Positions 1 to 8,618 of a stretch of DNA of 64,000 bases are shown here, one piece after another. The position numbers were made by a program, and so were the translations under genes. The stretch covers positions 62,001 to 126,000 of the forward strand of contig NZ_FNRE01000011.1 of NCBI RefSeq assembly GCF_900107705.1, read 5' to 3'. The notes beneath the pieces were generated by a model. It was not told the DNA's origin, did not search any database, and saw nothing but the letters and a program-made list of their open reading frames with translations. This DNA comes from Prevotella sp. tc2-28 (lineage in GTDB: Bacteria; Bacteroidota; Bacteroidia; Bacteroidales; Bacteroidaceae). Each line of letters opens with the position of its first letter. Position 1 is the first letter of the stretch.

Positions 1-443
1 TCGCGTGATCCGTTGAAGTTGTGGGCAATAGCCAATTTAACGCTACCAAAGTTGTCCATAAAGAAATAGGAGTCGTCGCGTTGGGTGTATTCACCATGAT
101 CTTTTTGTAGTTTGTAGAGGAAATATTGGATGTTCTTCGTCAGCATGGCTTCAGTACCATAAGGACCGATGGTCACGTAGGCAGAAGTAACCAAGTTGGT
201 TTCCGAATTTTTGCTGACCAGAAGTTTGGCCCGGATGCCATAGAAATTGCCACGGAAATAGATGTCCTCACCATCGTCTGATTGTCCCCACTCAGAGAAC
301 CCGTTTTCTGTAAGTTGTTGGCGGACACTATCGACAGGCCCTTCAAAGGCCATACCCATCAGGGATAGGCAGCGCGGATCATTGGCTGCATGAAGGTATA
401 ATACTTCTAGAAAAAATGCAGTCAAAAGGATATATCGTTTCAT
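1..443 (-). CDS. Secreted hypothetical protein, 5' part only
   Basis: A reading frame runs from an ATG at 443 down to the window edge without a stop, giving about 147 residues of the N-terminus. It begins MKRYILLTAFFLEVLYLHAA, which looks like a signal peptide. The rest is soluble, with a stretch reading 'GMAFEGPVDSVRQQL' and several aromatic beta-like segments. I do not recognise the family. A perfect TATCTTTG -7 box on the reverse strand at 463-470 lies about 20 bp upstream of the ATG, so the start is well supported. The gene is divergent from the FAH-family gene. The C-terminus lies outside the window. Confidence 0.7.
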   Translation of the reverse strand, partial: MKRYILLTAFFLEVLYLHAANDPRCLSLMGMAFEGPVDSVRQQLTENGFSEWGQSDDGEDIYFRGNFYGIRAKLLVSKNSETNLVTSAYVTIGPYGTEAMLTKNIQYFLYKLQKDHGEYTQRDDSYFFMDNFGSVKLAIAHNFNGSR

Positions 444-462
444 TTTATACGTTTTCACACTG

Positions 463-470
463 CAAAGATA
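463..470 (-). promoter_or_regulatory. Bacteroidetes -7 box for the partial reverse gene
   Basis: The reverse strand reads TATCTTTG, a perfect TAnnTTTG, 20 bp before the ATG at 443. I see no clear TTTG at the -33 position. Confidence 0.6.
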
Positions 471-492
471 CGATTTTTCATTCAAAAATAGC

Positions 493-500
493 TACCTTTG
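493..500 (+). promoter_or_regulatory. Bacteroidetes -7 box for the FAH-porU-porV-ispF operon
   Basis: TACCTTTG fits TAnnTTTG and lies 20 bp before the ATG at 520. It is back to back with the reverse-strand box at 463-470, so the two genes share a compact divergent control region. The -33 region is T-rich without an exact TTTG. Confidence 0.6.
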
Positions 501-519
501 CGACAAAAATCAATAGAAT

Positions 520-1137
520 ATGAAAATATTTGCAGTAGGAATGAATTATATCCAGCACAATAAAGAACTGGATGGTGCGTTATATAAACCAGAGCAACCC
601 GTCATTTTCACCAAGGCGGATTCGGCATTGTTGAAGGATCATAAACCTTTCTTCATTCCCGATTGGAGCCAACAGGTGGATTATGAGACAGAATTGGTGG
701 TGCGTATCTGCCGATTGGGAAAGAGCATACCTGAGCGATTTGCTCATCGCTACTATGATGCAGTGACTGTAGGTATAGACTTTACGGCACGCGACTGGCA
801 GCGAAAGGCTCGTCAGGAGGGACATCCTTGGGAGATTTGCAAGGGATTTGACGGATCGGCAGTCATCGGTGAATGGGTGGAAAAAGAGAAACTGAGAGAC
901 ATCCAGACACTACACTTCCATCTGGACATCAATGGGCAAACGGTACAAGAGGGCTGTGCAAGCGACATGCTTTATAAAGTAGATGAACTCATCAGCTACA
1001 TTTCACAGTTCTTCACGTTAAAGACGGGCGATTTGCTTTTTACCGGGACACCGGTAGGTGTAGGTCCAGTACACATCGATGACCATCTGGAAGGATGGTT
1101 GGAAGATCGGAAAGTGCTGGAGTTTAATTGTAAATAA
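520..1137 (+). CDS. Fumarylacetoacetate hydrolase family protein
   Basis: The 205-residue protein has the FAH fold signature: an acidic metal-binding segment DYETELVV near residue 55, then ARDWQ, GFDGSAVIG, and the C-terminal KTGDLLFTGTPVGVGP. The length is that of the short single-domain members. This family hydrolyses or decarboxylates acylpyruvate or oxaloacetate-type beta-keto acids using Mg or Mn; the exact substrate cannot be read from sequence. It has no signal peptide, so it is cytoplasmic. Its TAA stop overlaps the next ATG (TAATG), so it is translationally coupled to porU. The start follows a -7 box at 493-500 with normal spacing. Confidence 0.88.
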   Translation: MKIFAVGMNYIQHNKELDGALYKPEQPVIFTKADSALLKDHKPFFIPDWSQQVDYETELVVRICRLGKSIPERFAHRYYDAVTVGIDFTARDWQRKARQEGHPWEICKGFDGSAVIGEWVEKEKLRDIQTLHFHLDINGQTVQEGCASDMLYKVDELISYISQFFTLKTGDLLFTGTPVGVGPVHIDDHLEGWLEDRKVLEFNCK

Positions 1138-4100
1138 TGCATTTGGAAAAAAAAAGGTTTATACTTTGCACAGCATTGTGGGCATGCTGCCTGATGGTAA
1201 GCGCCCAGCGATTTTTCAATCTGACCGCTCAGGAGGTTAGGATAGACTCTTTATTGCCAGTATTTACCTATGCTTATCCTATTGGTCCTCGCTATGCTGA
1301 CTCGATTTATACAGTAAGCATTGAATATCCTGAGTTTATCCCGATGAGTGATGCTGATGTTAAGAGTTACCATGAGATAAGTGGAGAGACGTTGAAGGCG
1401 ATGCCTGACGTGCAGCAGCACATCGCTGTTTCGCGGAAGCAGGGCGCATTGTATGTCTCGTTCGTACCGCTTGTCTGTCGTAACGGACAATATCTGAAAC
1501 TAGTTAGTTTCATGCTTGACATCAAGAGTCGGGAAAAGGTGCGTCTCCGCCGTGCTTCTTCGGCAGCAGAGCGTTATGCGGATAATTCCGTTCTAAGACA
1601 TGGGACATGGATTAAAATCAGTATTCCGCAGACCGGAATCTATCAGTTGACAGAAGAACTGGTCAAGAAAGCTGGACTCACCAGTCTTGACAATGTCAGA
1701 ATATATGGTTATGGTGGCGGATTGCAACCAGAGAAACTGACTGCTGATTATCTGATGGAAACTGACGATTTGCAACAACTGCCTACCTGCCGTGTGGACG
1801 GCAGAAAGTTTTTCTATGGTATTGGTCCCGTTACCTGGGATGAGTCCTTTCAACGTGTACGTAATCCTTATTCTAACTATGGTTATTACTTCTTGACGGA
1901 GAATGATGAAGAAGACTATGTTATTGATAAGGATACTTTCCTTCAACAGTTCTATCCCTTGGCTGATGACTACTGCTCACTCTATGAGGTAGATGACTTT
2001 GCTTGGTTCCACGGTGGGCGTAATCTTTATGACGCAAAGGAACTGATAGCAGGGGAAAGCTATGCCTATGAAATCTCGTCAACGGGGACGACAGCAGAAG
2101 GTCTTGTGACCGTTTGCCTCTCTGCGGAAGATGGAGCAAGGGTAGAAGTCAAGGTGAATGAGGGTGAGCCTCACTCGATGGTAGTCGAACAAAATGGCAG
2201 TTACGAGAAGATGCGCACAGAGACTCTGACGTTTGGTGTGACTAATCTGCAAGCCGCCAATCAAGTGGTTCTGACCCCACAGGCGGGAAGTGGTACTGTA
2301 CGATTGGACTACATCTCGATATATGCCAATAAGCCGAAGCCTGCGCCAGAGTTGGCAAAGACATATGCGGAACCTAAATTAGTTGGGCGCATAACGAATC
2401 AGAACCATCATGCTGCAGAGGCTGCTGACATGGTGATTGTCATCCCGACAACACAGACGTTGCTTGCGCAAGCAGAACGACTGAAAGCGCTCCATGAGGA
2501 ACATGATGGGCTGAGGGTACAGATAATACCTGCTGATGAGTTGTTCAACGAGTTCTCCAGCGGTACACCAGATGCAAATGCCTATCGCCGCTATCTGAAA
2601 ATGCTTTACGACAGGGCAGAAACGGAAGAGGATATGCCTAAGTTCTTGCTTTTGTTGGGCGACGGAGCCTGGGACAACCGCATGTTGGTCAGCGATTGGA
2701 GCAATTGCTCGCCTGACGATTTCTTGCTTTGTTATGAGAGTGATAACTCTTATAGCGCAACACACTGTTATGTGTCTGATGACTATTTCTGTATGTTAGA
2801 CGACGAAGAGGGTGGCCGTCTGGTAACTAGTGACAAGGCAGATGTAGCAGTAGGGCGTATAACAGCGCGGACGGCAGAAGAAGCAGAAATCGCAGTTGAC
2901 AAGGTAGAAGGCTACATGAATAATAAGGAGGCGGGCGCTTGGCAGAATGTGGTATGCTTCTTAGGTGACGATGGCAATCAGAACCAACACATGGCTGATG
3001 CAGACTCTGTGGCGAAGTCTGTTGAGGAACTTTATCCACACTTACTGGTAAAGCGCATCATGTGGGACGCCTATACGCGCGTCAGTTCGTCAACAGGCAA
3101 CTCTTACCCGGATGTGACACGACTGATTAAGCAGCAGATGCAGCAGGGAGCGCTGATGATTAACTATTCAGGACACGGGCGTGCGGATGCTATATCACAT
3201 GAGTATGTGATGCGACTGACCGATTTCCAGACAGCAACCTCCTCGCGTCTACCCTTGTGGATGACGGCATCATGCGATATCATGCCCTTTGACGGACAAG
3301 AGGATAATATTGGCGAGGCTGCTTTCTTTAATAAAAAGGGTGGGGCGATTGCCTTTTATGGTACAACTCGAACGGTTTATCAAAGTTACAACAGATTGAT
3401 GAACCTAGCTTTTACTCGCCATGTCCTTGGTAGTGATGATGAGGGACTCCCAATGCCAATAGGGGAGGCTGTGCGCCTGACGAAAAACGAATTGATAGCC
3501 ACCAAACTGGATCAGACACCTAACAAACTCCAATATTCACTGTTGGGCGACCCTGCTTTGCGGCTGGCTATCCCTAAACGTGAGATAAAAGTCGATTCTG
3601 TCAATAATTTGCCACTTACAGATGGTATGACTCTAATTTTGAAGGCAGGCTCCACAGCAAGGTTGTCAGGCCGTGTATTGAGTGAAGATGCCCAGACAGA
3701 GGAGCATTTCAATGGCGTGCTGAGTGCTGTAGTACGCGATGTGAAAGAGCAGATTACATGTAAATTGAATGATACATCGTCGGAAGGCGCAAGTGTTCCT
3801 TTCGTCTACGAAGATCGTCCGAATATCGTGTATAGTGGTAGCGACTATGTTAAGAACGGCCGCTTCTCGCTGACCTTTGCCGTTCCCAAGGATATCAAGT
3901 ATTCGGATCTTCCTGCTTTGGTAAATCTTTATGCCGTTAATGAAGAAAAGACAGTTGAGGCCAATGGTATCTGCCGGAATCTGGTGTTGAACGGAAAGGA
4001 TGAACAAAGTCAGGGAACTGTTGGTCCGAATATCTATTGTTACCTGAATAGTACGTCTTTTACCAATGGGGGTCGTGTTAATCCAACGCCTTATTTCGTG

Positions 4101-4679
4101 GCAGAACTTAGTGATGAAGACGGCATTAATGCGTCAGGAGGAGGCATCGGTCATGAGTTGCAATTAGTAATTGATGGCGAGATGTCGAAAACCTATTCGT
4201 TGAATGACTATTTCCAGTTCGATTTTGGAAGCTATACCAAAGGAAAGGTTGGGTTTAGCATTCCTCAACTGTCCAATGGCCCACATAAGTTGAAATTCAC
4301 AGCGTGGGATATCTTGAACAACTCTTCAACATCCGAACTGTCGTTCGTCGTAGAGAAAGAACTCGCGCCATTGTTCCTGGATGTGGAGTGCTCACCTAAT
4401 CCGGCGCGTACAAATACCTCTTTCCGTATTATCCATGACCGTATTGCAGCTGAAATGGATGTCAAACTGGATGTTTACGATACGTCGGGAAGACATTTGT
4501 GGACTCATTCTGAGAACGGGGTGACTGCTGATAATACCTTTACCGTTAACTGGGATCTGACTGTCGATGGAGGTCGCCGATTGCATACAGGTCTCTACCT
4601 CTATAAGATAAGTATCAGTACAGAAGGTAGCAGTTATGTATCGAAGACAAAGAAACTGATAATATTCTCACATCAATAA
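1137..4679 (+). CDS. porU: PorU, type IX secretion C-terminal signal peptidase (C25 family)
   Basis: This 1180-residue protein is the sortase-like peptidase that removes C-terminal domain signals from type IX secretion cargo and attaches the cargo to A-LPS at the cell surface. It starts with a signal peptide ending near VSAQ. The gingipain-type (C25) catalytic pair is visible as His680 in YSGHGRAD and Cys713 in MTASCDIMPFD. Beta-sandwich domains follow. Near the end is a CTD-like region with SPNPARTNTSF and a WDLTVDGG...HTGLYLYKI pattern typical of type IX substrates, as PorU itself has. It overlaps the FAH gene by one base and is 9 bp upstream of porV, the usual porU-porV order. The length is normal for the family. 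Confidence 0.93.
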   Translation: MHLEKKRFILCTALWACCLMVSAQRFFNLTAQEVRIDSLLPVFTYAYPIGPRYADSIYTVSIEYPEFIPMSDADVKSYHEISGETLKAMPDVQQHIAVSRKQGALYVSFVPLVCRNGQYLKLVSFMLDIKSREKVRLRRASSAAERYADNSVLRHGTWIKISIPQTGIYQLTEELVKKAGLTSLDNVRIYGYGGGLQPEKLTADYLMETDDLQQLPTCRVDGRKFFYGIGPVTWDESFQRVRNPYSNYGYYFLTENDEEDYVIDKDTFLQQFYPLADDYCSLYEVDDFAWFHGGRNLYDAKELIAGESYAYEISSTGTTAEGLVTVCLSAEDGARVEVKVNEGEPHSMVVEQNGSYEKMRTETLTFGVTNLQAANQVVLTPQAGSGTVRLDYISIYANKPKPAPELAKTYAEPKLVGRITNQNHHAAEAADMVIVIPTTQTLLAQAERLKALHEEHDGLRVQIIPADELFNEFSSGTPDANAYRRYLKMLYDRAETEEDMPKFLLLLGDGAWDNRMLVSDWSNCSPDDFLLCYESDNSYSATHCYVSDDYFCMLDDEEGGRLVTSDKADVAVGRITARTAEEAEIAVDKVEGYMNNKEAGAWQNVVCFLGDDGNQNQHMADADSVAKSVEELYPHLLVKRIMWDAYTRVSSSTGNSYPDVTRLIKQQMQQGALMINYSGHGRADAISHEYVMRLTDFQTATSSRLPLWMTASCDIMPFDGQEDNIGEAAFFNKKGGAIAFYGTTRTVYQSYNRLMNLAFTRHVLGSDDEGLPMPIGEAVRLTKNELIATKLDQTPNKLQYSLLGDPALRLAIPKREIKVDSVNNLPLTDGMTLILKAGSTARLSGRVLSEDAQTEEHFNGVLSAVVRDVKEQITCKLNDTSSEGASVPFVYEDRPNIVYSGSDYVKNGRFSLTFAVPKDIKYSDLPALVNLYAVNEEKTVEANGICRNLVLNGKDEQSQGTVGPNIYCYLNSTSFTNGGRVNPTPYFVAELSDEDGINASGGGIGHELQLVIDGEMSKTYSLNDYFQFDFGSYTKGKVGFSIPQLSNGPHKLKFTAWDILNNSSTSELSFVVEKELAPLFLDVECSPNPARTNTSFRIIHDRIAAEMDVKLDVYDTSGRHLWTHSENGVTADNTFTVNWDLTVDGGRRLHTGLYLYKISISTEGSSYVSKTKKLIIFSHQ

Positions 4680-4688
4680 AATAAGATT

Positions 4689-5852
4689 ATGAAGACAACA
4701 AGGATAGTAACTTTAACAGCATGCCTCTTGGCAGGACTGTTGACTCGCGCTCAGGACACTAAGAGCCAGTTCAACCCCATCGACCATGCTGTCATCTCGC
4801 AGACGATTGCTCCTGACGCCCGTGCTGCCGGTATGGGTGATGTGGGTGTTGCAACCGATCCTGATGTGAACTCACAGTACTGGAACCCGGCAAAGTATCC
4901 GTTTTGCATCAGTCGTGCAGGTGTGGCATTGAACTACACACCATGGTTGAGGCAATTGGTGAATGACATTGACCTGGCTTATGTGGCAGGTTATTACCGT
5001 ATCGGCGACTATGCGGCTGTCAGCGGATCGCTGCGCTATTTCTCATTGGGCGAGGTGATGACATCAGAGGCTTCCAACGCCATGACAGTCAAGCCCTATG
5101 AGATGTCACTCGATGTGGGCGCTTCCCTGATGTTGAGCGAGAAATTCTCCATAGCAGCAGTCATCCGATGGCTATATAGCGACTTGCGTTATGACTATAC
5201 GGAAAATGCTAGTCCAGCATCGGCATTTGCTGCTGACCTGGCTTGTTACTACAACAATTATATCAATATTGGACCAAGGGAGTGCCAACTTGGACTCGGT
5301 ATGAATATCTCGAATGTTGGTAGTAAGATTAAGTATTTTGGTGATGATAAGTCAAACTTCCTCCCTGCGAACTTGCGTGTTGGTGCTTCGCTGATGGTAC
5401 CTGTTGATGAGTACAACCGCTTTACGATTGCTGCTGATGCCAACAAACTACTTGTACCTACGGTGCCTAAGCAGAATGATGGCGAGTCAACTGAGGACTA
5501 CCAACAACGTGTCATCAGTGAGTATAATGATTTGGGATCTATTGCCGGTATCTTTAAGAGTTTTCATGATGCTCCTGGTGGATTCAAAGAAGAGATGCAG
5601 GAGATTCAGTGGAGCGTGGGTGCAGAATATGTCTATCATGACCAGTTCTCGCTGCGCGCAGGATATCACCACCAGTCAGAAAACAAGGGAAATCTAAAAT
5701 ATTTCACCGTGGGTGGAGGATTCCGCATGAGCGTCTTCTCCCTTGACGTGGGTTATGTCATTGCTACGGCAAAGACTAATCCGCTTGACCAGACACTTCG
5801 TTTCACCCTTGCCTTCGATATGGATGGCATTAAAGACTTGTTTAGAAAATGA
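4689..5852 (+). CDS. porV: PorV (LptO), type IX secretion outer-membrane shuttle protein
   Basis: The 387-residue protein has a signal peptide (ends near TRAQ) and the PorV/PorQ signature at the mature N-terminus: APDARAAGMGDVGVATDPDV followed by YWNPAK. The remainder is rich in alternating beta strands, as in FadL-like barrels, and ends in an aromatic strand plus FRK. PorV carries secreted cargo from the Sov translocon to PorU. The gene lies directly after porU and its stop overlaps the ispF start by 4 bp (ATGA), so all three are co-transcribed. Confidence 0.93.
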   Translation: MKTTRIVTLTACLLAGLLTRAQDTKSQFNPIDHAVISQTIAPDARAAGMGDVGVATDPDVNSQYWNPAKYPFCISRAGVALNYTPWLRQLVNDIDLAYVAGYYRIGDYAAVSGSLRYFSLGEVMTSEASNAMTVKPYEMSLDVGASLMLSEKFSIAAVIRWLYSDLRYDYTENASPASAFAADLACYYNNYINIGPRECQLGLGMNISNVGSKIKYFGDDKSNFLPANLRVGASLMVPVDEYNRFTIAADANKLLVPTVPKQNDGESTEDYQQRVISEYNDLGSIAGIFKSFHDAPGGFKEEMQEIQWSVGAEYVYHDQFSLRAGYHHQSENKGNLKYFTVGGGFRMSVFSLDVGYVIATAKTNPLDQTLRFTLAFDMDGIKDLFRK

Positions 5853-6322
5853 TAAGAGTAGGAATGGGCTATGATGTTCATCAGTTGGTTGCTGGACGTG
5901 ACCTTTGGATGGGCGGTATTAAGATTGAACATGAGTTGGGCCTGTTAGGACATAGCGATGCTGATGTGCTGATACATGCAATATGTGATGCGATATTGGG
6001 TGCGGCGAATATGCGCGACATCGGTTATCATTTCCCGGACACGTCAGCAGAGACAGATGGTATGGATAGCAAGATTATCTTGCGGAAGACCATTGAGCTT
6101 ATTGCAAGCAAGGGTTATCATCTGGTCAACATCGATGCGACGATATGTGCAGAACGGCCAAAGATGAATCCTCACATCCCTGCTATGCAACAATGCATGG
6201 CAGAAGTTATTGGTACTGATGCAGACAGTATCTCTATTAAGGCAACGACTACTGAGAAGTTGGGCTTTACAGGTCGCCAGGAAGGCATCTCGGCCTACGC
6301 AGTAGCACTGATTGAAAAGTAG
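5849..6322 (+). CDS. ispF: 2-C-methyl-D-erythritol 2,4-cyclodiphosphate synthase
   Basis: IspF makes MEcPP from CDP-ME 2-phosphate in the MEP isoprenoid pathway in the cytoplasm. The 157-residue protein starts with GMGYDVHQL. By alignment with the E. coli enzyme, the metal ligands are Asp9, His11 and His43; His43 lies in SDADVLIHAICDAILGAA. ERPKMNPHIPAM and the terminal TTTEKLGFTGRQEGISAYAV are also standard. The length is normal. The start overlaps porV by 4 bp. Placement behind porU/porV is a known Bacteroidetes arrangement with no obvious functional link. Its stop codon lies inside a perfect inverted repeat at 6318-6343. Confidence 0.96.
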   Translation: MIRVGMGYDVHQLVAGRDLWMGGIKIEHELGLLGHSDADVLIHAICDAILGAANMRDIGYHFPDTSAETDGMDSKIILRKTIELIASKGYHLVNIDATICAERPKMNPHIPAMQQCMAEVIGTDADSISIKATTTEKLGFTGRQEGISAYAVALIEK

Positions 6323-6656
6323 TGGCAAAAAAATGCCACTACTCATCAACGAGCAGTGACATCCAAAAGCCTATGTTTAACTAAAAATCCTTTTCATTTT
6401 AATTCCGGTTTTTCAACCGGAGGGCCTGTTTTACCAAACAGGAATATCTAACAAATACTAACCTTTTTCTAAAGAAAAGAAAGTTATGACCGCCTCACGG
6501 TGCCCACTGTTTTTCACACATTTAAAACTTTCTTTTTACCAATAACTAAAAACCTAAAACTATAAATATTACTACTAACCTAAAACAATCTATTAACCAA
6601 TTTTCTTTGACTTCACTCAGTCAAAGCCGGTGTGAACCGGTTGTCTTTGTTTGACG
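6316..6656 (-). ncRNA. Candidate structured non-coding RNA, about 340 nt
   Basis: This interval lies between two convergent genes (ispF and guaD), yet it has its own reverse-strand promoter at 6660-6689 and a terminator-like hairpin at 6318-6343. Between them are at least five hairpins: CCGGT/ACCGG; CTTTGACT/AGTCAAAG near 6604-6627; a 10-bp stem AAAGAAAGTT/AACTTTCTTT closing a domain at about 6472-6540 with an inner ACCG/CGGT; CCTGTTT/AAACAGG (6425-6442); and CCGGTT/AACCGG (6405-6420). Read on the reverse strand the last has a GAAA (GNRA) loop, which supports this orientation. There is no plausible ORF. It lacks the hallmarks of RNase P RNA, tmRNA and SRP RNA, and I do not recognise a family. 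Confidence 0.5.
6318..6343 (-). terminator. Perfect 10-bp hairpin, probable terminator of the reverse RNA
   Basis: AGTAGTGGCA (6318-6327) and TGCCACTACT (6334-6343) form a perfect stem with a six-A loop. In the reverse direction the stem is followed by TTTTC, a short U tract. In the forward direction no U tract follows, so it is better read as ending reverse transcription. It contains the ispF stop codon. CACTACTC at 6337-6344 can instead pair with GAGCAGTG at 6351-6358 (one wobble), giving a competing hairpin. Confidence 0.55.
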
Positions 6657-6659
6657 ATG

Positions 6660-6689
6660 CAAAGGTACGAAGTTTTTTCTTACCTGCAA
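6660..6689 (-). promoter_or_regulatory. Promoter for the candidate RNA at 6316-6656
   Basis: On the reverse strand TTG (6689-6687) is followed after exactly 19 bp by TACCTTTG (6667-6660), a close match to the Bacteroidetes housekeeping promoter. No protein start lies downstream on this strand before ispF, which is antisense. Confidence 0.6.
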
Positions 6690-6775
6690 GCATTTTATTT
6701 CTTTTTGGTGTAAAAAATACGTTATTCTTGATTTAAATCAAGTAGCTGTGTGCGCAAACAACAGTTGTTAACATT

Positions 6776-7243
6776 TTAGTACTCCGTTTTATCATCTTTT
6801 TGCATCCACATGTCAAAAGCCTTGCTTGCCTCTGCTTGCATGAAGACTTCGCTGGGCTTCTTGCGATACTGTGGCTTCTGTTCCAGTTCCTGATAGATGA
6901 AATCGTCGTCGAAACCGATACGGGCGGCGTCTTTTCGGTCATTGGCATAGTAAATCTTGTCCAGGTGAGCCCAGTAGATTGCCCCCAGGCACATGGGGCA
7001 TGGCTCACAGGATGTATAAATCTCACACCCCGACAGGTCGTAGGTGCCCAATTTCTTAGTGGCCTTGCGGATGGCACTCACCTCGGCATGGGCCGTAGGG
7101 TCATTGTCAATGGTGACGCAGTTGGATGCTTCCGCAATGATTTCACCGTTCTTCACAATGACGGCACCAAACGGACCGCCACCGTTCTTAACACTGTTCT
7201 CTGAAAGCGTAATGGCTCTCATCATAAAATCTTTTTTCTCCAT
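6776..7243 (-). CDS. guaD: Guanine deaminase (CDA-fold nucleoside deaminase)
   Basis: The protein deaminates guanine to xanthine with a zinc cofactor in the cytoplasm. The zinc and catalytic motifs are TAHAEVSAIRKA (His, Glu) and TSCEPCPMCLGAIYWA (two Cys). The later FDDDFIYQEL matches the GuaD subfamily better than TadA or cytidine deaminase. I start it at MEKKDF (155 residues, close to the 156 of the Bacillus enzyme). The longer frame to 7267 is unlikely because its first codons lie inside the -7 box TACCTTTG at 7265-7272. It is a single gene, divergent from the glycosyltransferase pair. Confidence 0.88.
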   Translation of the reverse strand: MEKKDFMMRAITLSENSVKNGGGPFGAVIVKNGEIIAEASNCVTIDNDPTAHAEVSAIRKATKKLGTYDLSGCEIYTSCEPCPMCLGAIYWAHLDKIYYANDRKDAARIGFDDDFIYQELEQKPQYRKKPSEVFMQAEASKAFDMWMQKDDKTEY

Positions 7244-7264
7244 AGTATGATATATTAGTTGTTG

Positions 7265-7272
7265 CAAAGGTA
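7265..7272 (-). promoter_or_regulatory. -7 box for guaD, decides its start
   Basis: The reverse strand reads TACCTTTG. Transcription would begin near 7258, so the in-frame ATG at 7267 cannot be used and the ATG at 7243 is the start. Confidence 0.65.
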
Positions 7273-7315
7273 AGAAAAAAAATCAATTATTCCTCTTTTT
7301 ATTTGTTTTTATTTG

Positions 7316-7323
7316 TACCTTTG
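7316..7323 (+). promoter_or_regulatory. -7 box for the glycosyltransferase pair
   Basis: TACCTTTG lies 20 bp before the ATG at 7344. A TTTG at 7302-7305 is too close to be the -33 element; the proper position is T-rich. Confidence 0.55.
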
Positions 7324-7343
7324 TGGCAGTATAAAGATAAAGT

Positions 7344-8618
7344 ATGAGAATTCTGATTGTCAATACGAGTGAGCGGACGGGTGGCGCTGCTGTTGCTGCT
7401 AACCGACTGATGGATGCTCTGAAGAATAATGGCGTGAAGGCGAAGATGCTGGTTCGAGACAAGGAGACCGCGTCGCTGACGGTCTGTGGATTGTCATCCA
7501 AGTGGTGCACACAGTGGCATTTCCTATGGGAACGTTTTGTCATTTGGCTCCATCTGCATTTCAATCGTGAGCATTTGTTCGAGATTGACATTGCCAATTG
7601 CGGTACGGACATCACACGGTTGCCAGAGTTTCAGGAAGCAGATGTAATCCATCTCCACTGGGTGAATCAAGGCATGCTTTCGCTGAAGAACATCCGCAAG
7701 ATTCTGGTGTCGGGGAAAACCGTGGTGTGGACGATGCACGACATGTGGCCTGCAACGGCCATCTGTCACCTGACCTTAGGCTGTCAGTCATTCCTGACGG
7801 GCTGTCATCATTGTCCTCTCTTGCCTGGCGGTGGTTCTTCCAACGACCTGTCAGCGCGCGTATGGCATCGAAAGCAGCAGATGCTTGCAGGTCATCGCAT
7901 CAGTTTCGTGACCTGCAGTCAATGGTTGGCGGGTGATGCCCGAAAGAGTGGACTGTTGAAAGGACAGGATGTTTTTTGCATTCCTAATCCTATCGATACC
8001 CGGCTTTTTCGTCCAATGGATCAGTTGGAGGCACGTAAAGCTCTTGGCTTGCCCGCAGAAGACAGAATCATCCTGTTTGCCTCTCAGCGTGTAACCAATC
8101 CTAATAAGGGCATGGCTTTCTTGATTGATGCCTGTCGGTTGTTGGCAGACAGTCATCCGGAAATGAAGGAGCACATCAGTGTGGCTATCCTTGGGGGACA
8201 TGCCGAGGAGATTACCGGCCAGTTGCCTTTCCGCTCGTTTCCTTTGGGATATGTCAGCGACCAACAGCGCATTATTAAAGTATATAATGCCAGCGATGTC
8301 TTTGTGTTGCCTTCACTGTCGGAGAATCTTCCCAATACCATCATGGAGTCGATGGCCTGCGGCGTACCTTCCGTCGGTTTCCGTGTGGGCGGCATCCCAG
8401 AGATGATTGACCATCAGGAAACCGGCTATGTGGCAGAATATCGAAATGCAGAAAGTCTGGCCACTGGCATCAGATGGACTCTCTATGAAGCCGATTCACA
8501 TCGTGTGCGCGAAGCGTGTTTGCGCAAGGTCGCACATAACTATTCGCAACAGAGCGTGGCCAATCGCTATATAGAAGTCTACGAAGCTGCCATGAAACCA
8601 AAGGAGATGAAGCGATGA
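7344..8618 (+). CDS. Family 4/1 glycosyltransferase (GT-B)
   Basis: This 424-residue cytoplasmic enzyme transfers a sugar from a nucleotide sugar to a lipid-linked or polysaccharide acceptor. The N-terminal domain opens MRILIVNTSERTGGAAVAANRL, a glycine-rich acceptor loop. The C-terminal donor domain shows LFASQRVTNPNKG, then the E-x7-E region around SLSENLPNTIMESMACGVPSVGFRVGG. A Cys-rich stretch CHLTLGCQSF...CHHCPLL near residue 145 is seen in WcaC-like members. Its stop overlaps the next gene by 4 bp. Two transferases alone do not define the glycan; capsule, LPS or T9SS glycan roles are all possible. Confidence 0.85.
   Translation: MRILIVNTSERTGGAAVAANRLMDALKNNGVKAKMLVRDKETASLTVCGLSSKWCTQWHFLWERFVIWLHLHFNREHLFEIDIANCGTDITRLPEFQEADVIHLHWVNQGMLSLKNIRKILVSGKTVVWTMHDMWPATAICHLTLGCQSFLTGCHHCPLLPGGGSSNDLSARVWHRKQQMLAGHRISFVTCSQWLAGDARKSGLLKGQDVFCIPNPIDTRLFRPMDQLEARKALGLPAEDRIILFASQRVTNPNKGMAFLIDACRLLADSHPEMKEHISVAILGGHAEEITGQLPFRSFPLGYVSDQQRIIKVYNASDVFVLPSLSENLPNTIMESMACGVPSVGFRVGGIPEMIDHQETGYVAEYRNAESLATGIRWTLYEADSHRVREACLRKVAHNYSQQSVANRYIEVYEAAMKPKEMKR

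Noticed and set aside
6316..6656. RNase P RNA, tmRNA or SRP RNA.
   Set aside because: The GAGGAAAGTCC start of RNase P RNA, a tag-peptide frame ending in Ala-Ala for tmRNA and the GGAAGCAGC-type SRP loop are all missing.
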